DNA of 6,119 bases, taken from contig URHD01000095.1 of NCBI GenBank assembly GCA_900547585.1, forward strand, positions 1-6,119, written 5' to 3'. Numbering within the stretch: position 1 is the first letter of the stretch; every line of letters begins with the position of its first letter. The notes under the pieces are model-generated. The model saw nothing but the letters and a program-made list of their open reading frames with translations. It was not told the DNA's origin and ran no database searches. A program made the translations under genes and the position numbers. This document shows positions 1 through 6,067 of this stretch, one piece after another. This stretch comes from an uncultured bacterium. Its GTDB lineage: Bacteria; Cyanobacteriota; Vampirovibrionia; Gastranaerophilales; Gastranaerophilaceae.

Positions 1-46
1 TTATTTTTTGCCTCGATTCGCTTCGCTGGAATAGGTCAAAAAATAA
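1..46. repeat. AT-armed inverted repeat with GC-richer loop
   Basis: The arms TTATTTTTTG (1-10) and CAAAAAATAA (37-46) are perfect reverse complements. A further CCT/AGG pairing (11-13 with 33-35) follows after a one-base bulge at 36. The loop (14-32) contains GATTCGCTTCGCT. A near copy of this loop motif, GATCGCTGCGCT, lies on the minus strand in the loop of the inverted repeat at 173-249, although the stems of the two differ. It may be a dispersed intergenic palindrome or the end of a gene lying to the left. The window edge cuts it, so its full extent is unknown. Confidence 0.55.
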
Positions 47-117
47 ACTTATTTCTGGTTGGACTTGGGAATGTTAGATTTAATGGGAATGACAACGAAA
101 AGGTGAATTTAAAGTAG

Positions 118-136
118 GTTGGGGTTTCAGCCCAAC
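118..136. repeat. Small GC hairpin, GTTGGG/CCCAAC
   Basis: A perfect 6-bp stem, GTTGGG (118-123) with CCCAAC (131-136), closes a 7-nt loop. It lies inside the left arm of the larger palindromic element and has no equivalent hairpin in the right arm. No U-tract follows on either strand, so it is not a canonical terminator. It may be a separate small repeat nested in the element. Confidence 0.5.
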
Positions 137-172
137 AGTGTCAGGTTTTGTTATTTGCATTTATTTTTCGAA

Positions 173-249
173 GTTCAAGGTGAAATAATAATTTTTAAAA
201 CCGTATAGCGCAGCGATCAGGTTTTTAAAATTATTATTTGGGCTTGAAC
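173..249. repeat. Long inverted repeat, core of the palindromic element
   Basis: Arms 183-202 and 220-239 are 20 nt each and complementary at 19 of 20 positions (AAATAATAATTTT, one mismatch, then AAAACC on the left). After 3-nt unpaired spacers the stem resumes with GTTCAAG (173-179) pairing with CTTGAAC (243-249). The 17-nt loop (203-219) reads GATCGCTGCGCT on the minus strand, close to the loop motif of the hairpin at 1-46. It lies 60 nt past the rlmN stop codon, so rlmN read-through RNA would fold into this hairpin. No clean U-tract supports a standard terminator. Confidence 0.75.
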
Positions 250-308
250 GCAACAACACCAAACGCACAGACCTTGCCTAACCTGCAATTTACCTAAAAA
301 GTCAACCT

Positions 309-1334
309 CTACTTCATTTTGTTGCTCAACTGCCCGCAAGCAGCGTCAATATCCGAACCGCGCTCCAGCCTTATGGTGACTTTTTTGCCGGATTGCTCAA
401 GAATATATTTAAATTTGTGAATGGAATCTTTAAGGGGTTTTTCGTATTTATCAACGTCATTAGGATTGTAAATAATAAGGTTAATATTGCATTTCAGCCC
501 CATTAAGAGCTTAGAAAGCTGTTTTGCGGTTTCAACACTGTCATTAAAGTCCTTTATAAGCGTATATTCTACGGTTATCCTGCGTCCGGTCGTTTCCGTA
601 TAGTTTTTCAATGCCGGAATAAGCACCTCAAGCGGATATTTCTTCTCAACGGGCATCAAACTTTCACGTAAAGAATGCTCCGGCGCATGCAGCGAAATCG
701 CAAGCGTAGGCTGAAAATCCAGTGCAGCAAGCCTGTTAATTTGCGGCACAATTCCGCATGTTGAAACAGTAAGACGCCTGATTCCGATTTGAAAATCAGT
801 ATTAAAGATTTCAATCGCATTTAGCACATTATCAAGGTTCAAAAGCGGCTCGCCCTGTCCCATAAAGACGATATTTGTCACTTTCAGCCCCGTATCGCGC
901 TGAATGGTCAAAACTTGTTCAATAATTTCAACCGGCGTCAAATTTCTGATGAAGCCGAGTTTTGCAGTAGCGCAAAACTTGCACCCGCAGGCACACCCGA
1001 CCTGAGAACTCACGCAGGCGGTCAGATTTGAACGGTTATCAAAGCGCATAAGCACTGTTTCAACGCAATTTCCGTCCGGATACTCGATTAAGTATTTCAG
1101 CGTGCCGTCCGCGCTTTCCTGTTTTTGTTTTATCTTTGAGGATGTCAAAAGTGCGCTTTCTTTAAGGGTTTCACGCGTTTTTTTTGACAAATCCGTCATT
1201 GAATCAAAATCCTTTGCAGATCTAAGATAAATCCAGTTATGCAGCTGCTTTGCACGGAATTTTGACTCACCGATTGAGTCGGTAAATTCCGTCAGCTGTT
1301 CAATATTCATTCCTGAAAGTATCGGCTTTTGCAT
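309..1334 (-). CDS. rlmN: Dual-specificity 23S rRNA/tRNA (adenine-C2)-methyltransferase RlmN
   Basis: Radical SAM enzyme that methylates C2 of A2503 in 23S rRNA and, in characterised members, A37 of some tRNAs; it acts in the cytoplasm and supports ribosome accuracy. The 341-residue length is normal for the family. The radical-SAM iron-sulphur motif CxxxCxxC is at C114/C118/C121. The two Cys used for methyl transfer are present: C107 in the block ACVSSQVGC and C333 in the block DIDAACGQL, matching E. coli C118 and C355. The SAM-binding MGQGEPLLN block is at 158-166. The N-terminal FRAKQLHNWIY block is typical. The first ATG is preferred because the family-like N-terminal helix starts there. 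No Shine-Dalgarno is visible, and TAAAAT lies 6 nt upstream, so the mRNA may be leaderless. A terminator separates it from the gene upstream. The function call is secure. Confidence 0.97.
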   Translation of the reverse strand: MQKPILSGMNIEQLTEFTDSIGESKFRAKQLHNWIYLRSAKDFDSMTDLSKKTRETLKESALLTSSKIKQKQESADGTLKYLIEYPDGNCVETVLMRFDNRSNLTACVSSQVGCACGCKFCATAKLGFIRNLTPVEIIEQVLTIQRDTGLKVTNIVFMGQGEPLLNLDNVLNAIEIFNTDFQIGIRRLTVSTCGIVPQINRLAALDFQPTLAISLHAPEHSLRESLMPVEKKYPLEVLIPALKNYTETTGRRITVEYTLIKDFNDSVETAKQLSKLLMGLKCNINLIIYNPNDVDKYEKPLKDSIHKFKYILEQSGKKVTIRLERGSDIDAACGQLSNKMK

Positions 1335-1340
1335 ATTACA

Positions 1341-1346
1341 ATTTTA
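1341..1346 (-). promoter_or_regulatory. Candidate -10 hexamer of rlmN, close to the start codon
   Basis: TAAAAT on the minus strand lies 6 nt before the rlmN ATG, in a very AT-rich stretch (1335-1380). No convincing -35 hexamer is seen at the usual spacing. Transcription would begin at or next to the ATG. Because the region is so AT-rich, a chance match is possible; the support is mainly the same spacing before two other genes in this window. Confidence 0.35.
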
Positions 1347-1382
1347 CAATAAAAATTTATTATTAACTTTATTTTCCGCATT

Positions 1383-1421
1383 GAAAAACAAAAACAGCCC
1401 CAAAAAGGGGCGTTTTTTTTT
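1383..1421. terminator. Bidirectional rho-independent terminator
   Basis: The stem GCCCC (1397-1401) and GGGGC (1407-1411) closes an AAAAA loop. On the plus strand nine T follow (1413-1421). On the minus strand the stem is followed by TGTTTTTGTTTTT. On the minus strand it lies 27 nt beyond the stop of the 87-residue gene, so it should end that transcript (and any mannosidase read-through) before rlmN. No plus-strand gene upstream needs it, so its main direction is probably minus. Confidence 0.9.
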
Positions 1422-1437
1422 AAATTTTGGCTTAAAA

Positions 1438-1701
1438 TTATTTTTTGAAAGAAATGAAGTTCATGATTTCGTAGATTGAATCTTTAACAAAGTCAACTGC
1501 AAGCTCCTGAACAGGTCTTTTATCAAGATAATCGAATGCGATATAAATCGGATCTCTTGAGTTTCTGAATCTCATTCTGATATCTTTTTTATCAATAGCT
1601 TTGAGAGCAGTTTCAAGCTGTTTGGGGCGTCTTGCCATCGGTCTGAACTGTCCGTTTCCGCCTCTGTTGTTATTCATTTGGGTCATTGCTGATATTGCCA
1701 T
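1438..1701 (-). CDS. Small basic protein of unknown function (87 aa)
   Basis: I do not recognise this protein. Support for it being real: a good ribosome binding site (GGAGAGAG, 1706-1713) at correct spacing, a strong terminator just after the stop, and ordinary amino-acid composition. Residues 1-27 are rich in Asn, Gly, Met and Arg and look flexible (NNNRGG, ARRP). From about residue 28 the protein looks mainly helical, with charged segments (LETALKAIDKKDIRMRFR) and a C-terminal part DPIYIAFDYLDKRPVQELAVDFVKDSIYEIMNFISFKK. There are many Lys/Arg and no Cys, so the protein is basic. There is no signal peptide or membrane segment, so it is probably cytoplasmic. It lies 93 bp after the mannosidase on the same strand and could be cotranscribed, but it may have its own promoter. 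Nucleic-acid binding is possible from composition only. Confidence 0.8.
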   Translation of the reverse strand: MAISAMTQMNNNRGGNGQFRPMARRPKQLETALKAIDKKDIRMRFRNSRDPIYIAFDYLDKRPVQELAVDFVKDSIYEIMNFISFKK

Positions 1702-1705
1702 TTTG

Positions 1706-1713
1706 CTCTCTCC
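1706..1713 (-). promoter_or_regulatory. Shine-Dalgarno site of the 87-residue gene
   Basis: GGAGAGAG on the minus strand, with the GGAG core 8 nt before the ATG. It fixes the start at 1701. It is the only clear Shine-Dalgarno sequence among the four genes here; the other three start codons are preceded by AT-only sequence. Confidence 0.75.
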
Positions 1714-1724
1714 ACATTTCTTAT

Positions 1725-1757
1725 ATCTTACATATATATAAAGGTATATACTCGCAA
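1725..1757 (-). promoter_or_regulatory. Possible promoter of the 87-residue gene
   Basis: On the minus strand TTGCGA (1757-1752) could be a -35 box. Poor -10 candidates follow: TATGTA (1734-1729) at 17-nt spacing, or TAAGAT (1730-1725) at 21 nt. Either would give a short leader carrying the GGAGAGAG site. The area is AT-rich and the match is weak, so cotranscription with the mannosidase gene is an alternative. Confidence 0.25.
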
Positions 1758-1794
1758 AAAATTGCCTTTTTGAGTTATATTTTGTAAAGATATA

Positions 1795-4203
1795 TTAAGC
1801 AGAAAGTGAAATCGCAATAATAGCGTGCTTTTCAAGTTTTAAAGGCTCATAAGGTTTAACAACTTCCTCGAGCGCATTCAGAATATTAATTTGTTTGCAG
1901 GGAAGTTTTGTTACGAAATCGAAATATTGCGGTTCATCAGAAATGTTAATAAAACGCAATATTAATTGATTTTTGTCGTTAATTTTCATCGCACTCAGAA
2001 GAATCTTCTCATTTCCCGAAGAAAAAAGCCCTTCTGTTGTAAAATCAGAATGAATCCCGACCAGCGAGCCCCGGAATTTCTCAGAAAGCGCATATATTTT
2101 GTCCGTTTTAAACGTCACAGCAAACCTGTCAGCACGTTTTGTGCACATTTGCAACTCCGGAGCCGGCAGCGGCGGCCCTGCAGGTGTTCCACGGGTCGGA
2201 TTGTGCGGATTTGAAATTGTTCCGGTCGCACGGAGCAGGGTGAGGGCGATTTTGTTCTTAAAAATCTCGTATTCCAGTGTTCTGTCAGAAATTATGCCGG
2301 TATTTTGTGCGCAAACAAAGCTCTGGGCCGGTGCAATATTGTATTTTAATTCAATTCCTCTTGGAGCGGGAACATATTTATAAATATCATAATCGGGGGC
2401 AAATTTTCTTTCGATAACTCCCGTTAAATCATCGGAAATCGTAGTTTCAACGGGATTTTCAAGGTTAAATTCCACCTGCAAAATATGGTCAGTTGATTTA
2501 TTGACCCATTCCGGCGCAAATTCGACAAACTCAGCACCCGACTCAAGATAAGCGGTCATTTTTATCAAATGATTGATTAACCGTTTTGAACGGCTGTTAC
2601 GATTTGAATTTTTCGGGATTTTAACGGAGAGTTTCAGCTCAATTGCCGCTCTATACGGGCCTTTTTCAACAATTTTTGTGCTGACAATCTCCGCATTAAT
2701 TTTTTTATCACCTTTTAACGCGCCAAAGTTGTAACTGTCGCCAATATCGGCACGGTCGATGATTTTTATAAAGTCAGGATGGTTTTTTCCGGTGATTTTG
2801 TCAGTTATATTTATTTTTCCGCCGGAGATTTCAAGTTTTAGATTGTTGTTTTCGATGAAATTCTCACCTGTAATCAAATCATTGCAGGAGGCCGACGGCT
2901 CCACGCAGGAAAAGGGTTCAACATCACGAGCAAAGAACAAATATTCATATATATCCGTAAAGTCCTCAGTGACAGGGATTGCGTCAGTCGGGTAAACCTT
3001 AAGAAATGGGAAATTTTTATGTTTTCCAACAAGCTGGGCATCAAGTTTTTTAGTTGAGCAGACCTTAAAAACGCCGGACTGCACAAAATTCGAAAAATTG
3101 AGCACTTTTATGTAGTTTTCGGAATAAATGTCCCTAAAAATCGAATTTTTAACCGAATTGAGCGACTGTTTTACCTTTTCAAACCTCAAAAGGTTCTCCG
3201 CATGCACCTCATCAAGGCTGCAGCCGTAAATGCTGTCATGGGGATGGTTTTTTAAAAGCAAATCACCCGCATAATCCAAAATAGCTTGATAATTCGCTGT
3301 TTTTCCCTGATAAGACATAATCGCATTCAAAGGCTCGGTAATTCTGTACAAATCCCATTCCAGAGCAGAATTTGCCTGTTTCAGGTCAATTCTTGAGGAA
3401 TAAACACCCGGAAGAATGAAATTTCTTGCGTTCGACCTTTGCTCGCCGGAAATTTTCTTTTCAAAACTAACCTGTTTCAGGTATTCAAAGGGTGTAGTCA
3501 GCTCAATTTCATAGTTTTTTAAAAATTTGTTGACCTGCGCAACCTGTTTTTCAGGCTCATTAAAAAGCGCCAGATGGTCTGCACCCAGAGGCAGGAGAAT
3601 TTTACCGGAACTGTATTTTGCGATTTTATCCAGCGTTTTTTCGAGCAATTCTGCTTTCTTTTCAGGGGGAACATTCATTGAGAAAAAGTCCTGAAAATAG
3701 CCCTGAATGAGATAAACTGATTTTAAGCCGTTGAACTCAAATTCAGAGGGGTTTTCACCACAGCCGCGCCAGAAAATGCCATATTTTATATTAAAATATT
3801 TTACAATTTCAGGAATTTGCGCGCTATGCCCGAATGTATCGGCATGATAACCGATAAAATCTTCGCAGCCAAACTCTTTCGAGGTTTTCATGCCTTTTTG
3901 CAGGTTTCTGATTAAAGATTCCGCATTCACGAGAAAGCTATCGGTTGAACAGTAGTACGGGCCAATAAAAAGGCGTTTTTCACGAACTAAACTTTTAACT
4001 AAATCCGTTTTTTCAGGGCGAATTTCAAGATAATCCTCCAGCGCTGCGGTTTGACCGTCAAAATAAAAGCTTTTAAGCTCGTTTTTTTCAAGTTTTTTCA
4101 AAACATCGTCAAAAACCTCAACGAGCCTTACCCTGAAATCCTCAAATGTTCTGTACCACTCCCTGTCCCAGTGGGTGTGTGCGTATGCGAAAACTTTTTT
4201 CAT
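1795..4203 (-). CDS. Glycoside hydrolase family 38 alpha-mannosidase (bacterial MngB/SpGH38 type)
   Basis: A retaining, zinc-dependent alpha-mannosidase, 802 residues, somewhat shorter than E. coli MngB. The N-terminal catalytic domain (about 2-245) opens with AHTHWDREW; H11 and D13 match the zinc ligands of the family. The nucleophile is predicted to be D122 in YHADTFGHS. A helical middle domain (about 255-345) ends in NHPHDSIYGCSLDEVH, where H322 matches the remaining zinc ligand. The C-terminal beta domains (about 365-802) contain GDSYNFG (488-494) and the conserved RGTPAGPPLPAPELQ stretch (671-685). No signal peptide is present, so it is predicted to be cytoplasmic. The exact substrate (free mannosides, N-glycan fragments or mannosylglycerate) cannot be read from sequence, and no transporter or sugar kinase lies beside it. 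The start at 4203 puts the catalytic beta strand directly after MKK. No Shine-Dalgarno; TAATAT lies 6 nt upstream. The family call is secure, the substrate is not. Confidence 0.95.
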   Translation of the reverse strand: MKKVFAYAHTHWDREWYRTFEDFRVRLVEVFDDVLKKLEKNELKSFYFDGQTAALEDYLEIRPEKTDLVKSLVREKRLFIGPYYCSTDSFLVNAESLIRNLQKGMKTSKEFGCEDFIGYHADTFGHSAQIPEIVKYFNIKYGIFWRGCGENPSEFEFNGLKSVYLIQGYFQDFFSMNVPPEKKAELLEKTLDKIAKYSSGKILLPLGADHLALFNEPEKQVAQVNKFLKNYEIELTTPFEYLKQVSFEKKISGEQRSNARNFILPGVYSSRIDLKQANSALEWDLYRITEPLNAIMSYQGKTANYQAILDYAGDLLLKNHPHDSIYGCSLDEVHAENLLRFEKVKQSLNSVKNSIFRDIYSENYIKVLNFSNFVQSGVFKVCSTKKLDAQLVGKHKNFPFLKVYPTDAIPVTEDFTDIYEYLFFARDVEPFSCVEPSASCNDLITGENFIENNNLKLEISGGKINITDKITGKNHPDFIKIIDRADIGDSYNFGALKGDKKINAEIVSTKIVEKGPYRAAIELKLSVKIPKNSNRNSRSKRLINHLIKMTAYLESGAEFVEFAPEWVNKSTDHILQVEFNLENPVETTISDDLTGVIERKFAPDYDIYKYVPAPRGIELKYNIAPAQSFVCAQNTGIISDRTLEYEIFKNKIALTLLRATGTISNPHNPTRGTPAGPPLPAPELQMCTKRADRFAVTFKTDKIYALSEKFRGSLVGIHSDFTTEGLFSSGNEKILLSAMKINDKNQLILRFINISDEPQYFDFVTKLPCKQINILNALEEVVKPYEPLKLEKHAIIAISLSA

Positions 4204-4209
4204 ATATTA

Positions 4210-4237
4210 ATATTAGTGTATTTTGAGTTTTTTGCAA
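4210..4237 (-). promoter_or_regulatory. Promoter of the GH38 gene, possibly giving a leaderless mRNA
   Basis: On the minus strand TTGCAA (4237-4232) is followed after 16 nt by TAATAT (4215-4210), which lies 6 nt before the ATG. Transcription would start at or very near the start codon, in line with the absence of a Shine-Dalgarno site. A second TAATAT abuts the ATG directly and is too close to serve. The promoter overlaps that of the divergent gene. Confidence 0.5.
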
Positions 4238-4253
4238 ATTATTATCATATAAT
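4223..4253 (+). promoter_or_regulatory. Promoter of the PLD-family gene, possibly leaderless
   Basis: A perfect TATAAT (4248-4253) ends 7 nt before the ATG at 4261, so the expected transcription start is at or next to the start codon. The -35 is poor: TTGAGT (4223-4228) sits at 19-nt spacing. There is no Shine-Dalgarno between the -10 and the ATG (TTACTTA). It shares the 57-bp intergenic region with the divergent mannosidase promoter. Confidence 0.55.
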
Positions 4254-4260
4254 TTACTTA

Positions 4261-6060
4261 ATGAAAAAGATATGCATTGTATTTATATTATTTTTGCTGG
4301 CAATAATCTGTGTATGTTTCAGACCGAAAGACGAACGGCACAGGATAATCGCCGTGAAATCAGCAAATGAATTTTATGTGGATTTTAATGAAAACGGCTC
4401 GCCTGATGATGACGAACTCGTTGAAATGTATTATGTCAGGGGATTTGAGCCAAATATCGCAACAGAATACACTACCCAAAAAGAATCCGCAATGTTAAGC
4501 TACAGCGCAGGGAAATTCGCATCCGAAGTGCTGCTAAATAAGCACGCATTTCTGGTTTATGACGCAAAACACAGGCTAAAAAGGGTTTACGCGGGGCATA
4601 AAGAATACGGAAAGCTGCTTTTGGAGCACGGACTGGGCACGATTAACAAATCTGTCGAATCCGCATACAAAGATGAAGAAACTGCAATAAAAAAAGAGCT
4701 TAAAAATGCCGAAAAGTTAAATCTCGTAAGCTACAATCCATTTTCAGGAAAATATCACATGCTGGATTGCGAATACGCGTTCAAAAGCAGAAATATCGTA
4801 ATCATCCCGAAATCCGAACTCAATGCAACCGCTGTGCCCTGCAAAATTTGCCACACTATAGAAGCAGAACCGCCAAAACCTGAAAAATACCCGAGAATAG
4901 AGCATGAAAACTATTCACCTGTTTATAAAGACGCAGAAATCGAGCTATATATCAGTGATTTTACAAAATACTATTATCCCTCTTCAAAATGCGTCGTAAC
5001 AGCCTGCCAGTCGCTTTTAAGGGAAATAAATTCGGCGAAAAATTCGATAGATTTTGCGATTTATGGCGTTTCATCTCAGCCGCAAATTATGACAGCGCTT
5101 TTAAACGCGCAAAAACGTGGTGTAAAAGTAAGATGGGTTTACGATTTAGACGCAAAAGGCGAATCAATCTATAGTGACACAAAAAATCTGGCTTTGGCCT
5201 TGAAAAATTCATCAGGCGATTATTCTACACCCGAAAACAAAAGCAAATATTCAAATTCCATAATGCACAACAAATTTTTCATTTTTGATGACAAAAAGGT
5301 CTGGACGGGCTCGGCAAATATCAGCGAGACCGACATGTCCGGATTTAATTCAAATGCAGCGGCGCTGATAAACTCCGTGGAAATTGCAGAAATTTACAAA
5401 CAGGAATTTCAGCAGATGTACGACGGAAAATATCACAGGATTAAAGAAAAACTCAACGCACAAAGAACGCACAAAGCGGGAAATTCCACGATATCGCTCT
5501 ATTTTTCACCATCAGACAGAATAATTGAAACAGAGATGATTCCACTGGTAAAAAATGCGACGAAATACATCTATGTGCCGGTTTTTGTAATAACTCATAA
5601 AAATTTAATAAATGAACTAATTCTGGCGAAAAAACGCGGTGTTGACGTAAAAATCATACTGGACGCAACCGGTGCAGCGAACAAATATTCACCTGTAAAA
5701 ATGATAAGAAGCGCCGGAATTCCTTTGAAAGTCGAAAACCGTGCCGGGAAAATGCACATGAAAACGATGATTATCGACGACAGATACACAATAATAGGCT
5801 CAATGAACTTTTCCAAAGCAGGCGAAAGCTACAATGATGAAAATATGCTCATAATAACAAATCCCGCATTATGCAAAAAATTCAAGAGCCATTTCAACTA
5901 CCTCTGGAAGACAATTCCGGACAAATGGCTTTATAAAAACCCGAAAGCCGAGTCAAAAGACTCGATAAACTCCTGTTTTGACGGAATTGACAATAATTTT
6001 GACGGAAAAATTGATATGGAAGACGATTCCTGCTCATTAAAAAAGAAAAAATATATCTAA
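4261..6060 (+). CDS. Exported PLD-family protein with degenerate SNase-like, Ada-like zinc and MopE-like calcium modules
   Basis: A 599-residue protein with several modules in order. Residues 4-20 form a hydrophobic signal peptide or membrane anchor after MKK; no good lipobox is seen. Residues about 27-130 resemble staphylococcal nuclease (GKFASEVLLNKHAFLVYD, then LLLEHGLGTI) and contain an EF-hand-like loop, DFNENGSPDDDE (41-52). Residues 164-198 have KYHMLDC...PCKIC, an Ada-like zinc site with H166, C170, C194 and C197. Residues about 240-550 form a tandem phospholipase D domain with HKD motifs H336/K338/D343 (then GSAN) and H499/K501/D506 (then GSMN); both are complete. Residues 572-591 match a MopE-type metal loop, C-x-DGIDNNFDGKID...C. 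The likely role is extracytoplasmic phosphodiester cleavage of nucleic acid or phospholipid; which one cannot be decided. The start at 4261 is chosen because it gives a signal sequence and lies 7 nt after TATAAT; the in-frame extension to 4051 runs through the mannosidase gene. Both catalytic HKD motifs make an active enzyme likely. Confidence 0.9.
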   Translation: MKKICIVFILFLLAIICVCFRPKDERHRIIAVKSANEFYVDFNENGSPDDDELVEMYYVRGFEPNIATEYTTQKESAMLSYSAGKFASEVLLNKHAFLVYDAKHRLKRVYAGHKEYGKLLLEHGLGTINKSVESAYKDEETAIKKELKNAEKLNLVSYNPFSGKYHMLDCEYAFKSRNIVIIPKSELNATAVPCKICHTIEAEPPKPEKYPRIEHENYSPVYKDAEIELYISDFTKYYYPSSKCVVTACQSLLREINSAKNSIDFAIYGVSSQPQIMTALLNAQKRGVKVRWVYDLDAKGESIYSDTKNLALALKNSSGDYSTPENKSKYSNSIMHNKFFIFDDKKVWTGSANISETDMSGFNSNAAALINSVEIAEIYKQEFQQMYDGKYHRIKEKLNAQRTHKAGNSTISLYFSPSDRIIETEMIPLVKNATKYIYVPVFVITHKNLINELILAKKRGVDVKIILDATGAANKYSPVKMIRSAGIPLKVENRAGKMHMKTMIIDDRYTIIGSMNFSKAGESYNDENMLIITNPALCKKFKSHFNYLWKTIPDKWLYKNPKAESKDSINSCFDGIDNNFDGKIDMEDDSCSLKKKKYI

Positions 6061-6067
6061 TTTGGTG

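Larger units (their letters stand above)
101..296. repeat. Large nested imperfect palindromic element downstream of rlmN
   Basis: The left part (about 101-202) and the reverse complement of the right part (about 220-295) share the same ordered blocks. These are AGGTRAATT, then AGGTT followed by a G-rich tract, a GTG..GGTKTTGTT..TTGC block, GTTCAAG, and AAATAATAATTTT. The left arm is about 26 nt longer than the right. The central part (173-249) is the best conserved and is listed separately. There is no coding potential, no target-site duplication that I can define, and no terminal transposase gene. It fits a non-autonomous palindromic intergenic repeat (MITE- or REP-like). The outer-arm pairing was judged by eye and is weaker than the core. 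Confidence 0.45.

Noticed and set aside
1..308. CRISPR array or insertion-sequence remnant
   Set aside because: There are no regularly spaced direct repeats and no transposase coding remnant; the region's structure is made of inverted repeats only.
783..866. MGQGEP in RlmN in place of the MGMGEP seen in E. coli
   Set aside because: Gln at this position is, to my knowledge, a normal variant in bacterial RlmN proteins, and all catalytic Cys are present.
1751..1774. Hairpin CTC..AAAAA/TTTTTGAG between the mannosidase and the small gene, as a terminator
   Set aside because: The stem is mostly A/T with a 2-nt bulge, and its T-run lies inside the stem with no U-tract after it on the minus strand.
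2150..2230. Locally GC-rich stretch within the mannosidase, as a possible insertion
   Set aside because: It encodes the conserved Pro/Gly-rich RGTPAGPPLPAPELQ block of the family, which explains the base composition.
1966..3086. Short open frames on either strand inside the mannosidase gene
   Set aside because: They overlap a well-supported catalytic gene in other frames, have atypical composition and no ribosome binding site; they are shadows.
4051..4260. In-frame upstream extension of the PLD gene starting at 4051
   Set aside because: It would run antisense through the mannosidase start, removes the N-terminal position of the signal sequence, and ignores the TATAAT just before 4261.
4261..4320. 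Lipoprotein signal (Cys at residues 17 and 19 of the PLD protein)
   Set aside because: The residues before either Cys (LAII, IICV) lack the small residue expected at -1 of a lipobox, so a plain signal peptide or anchor is more likely.
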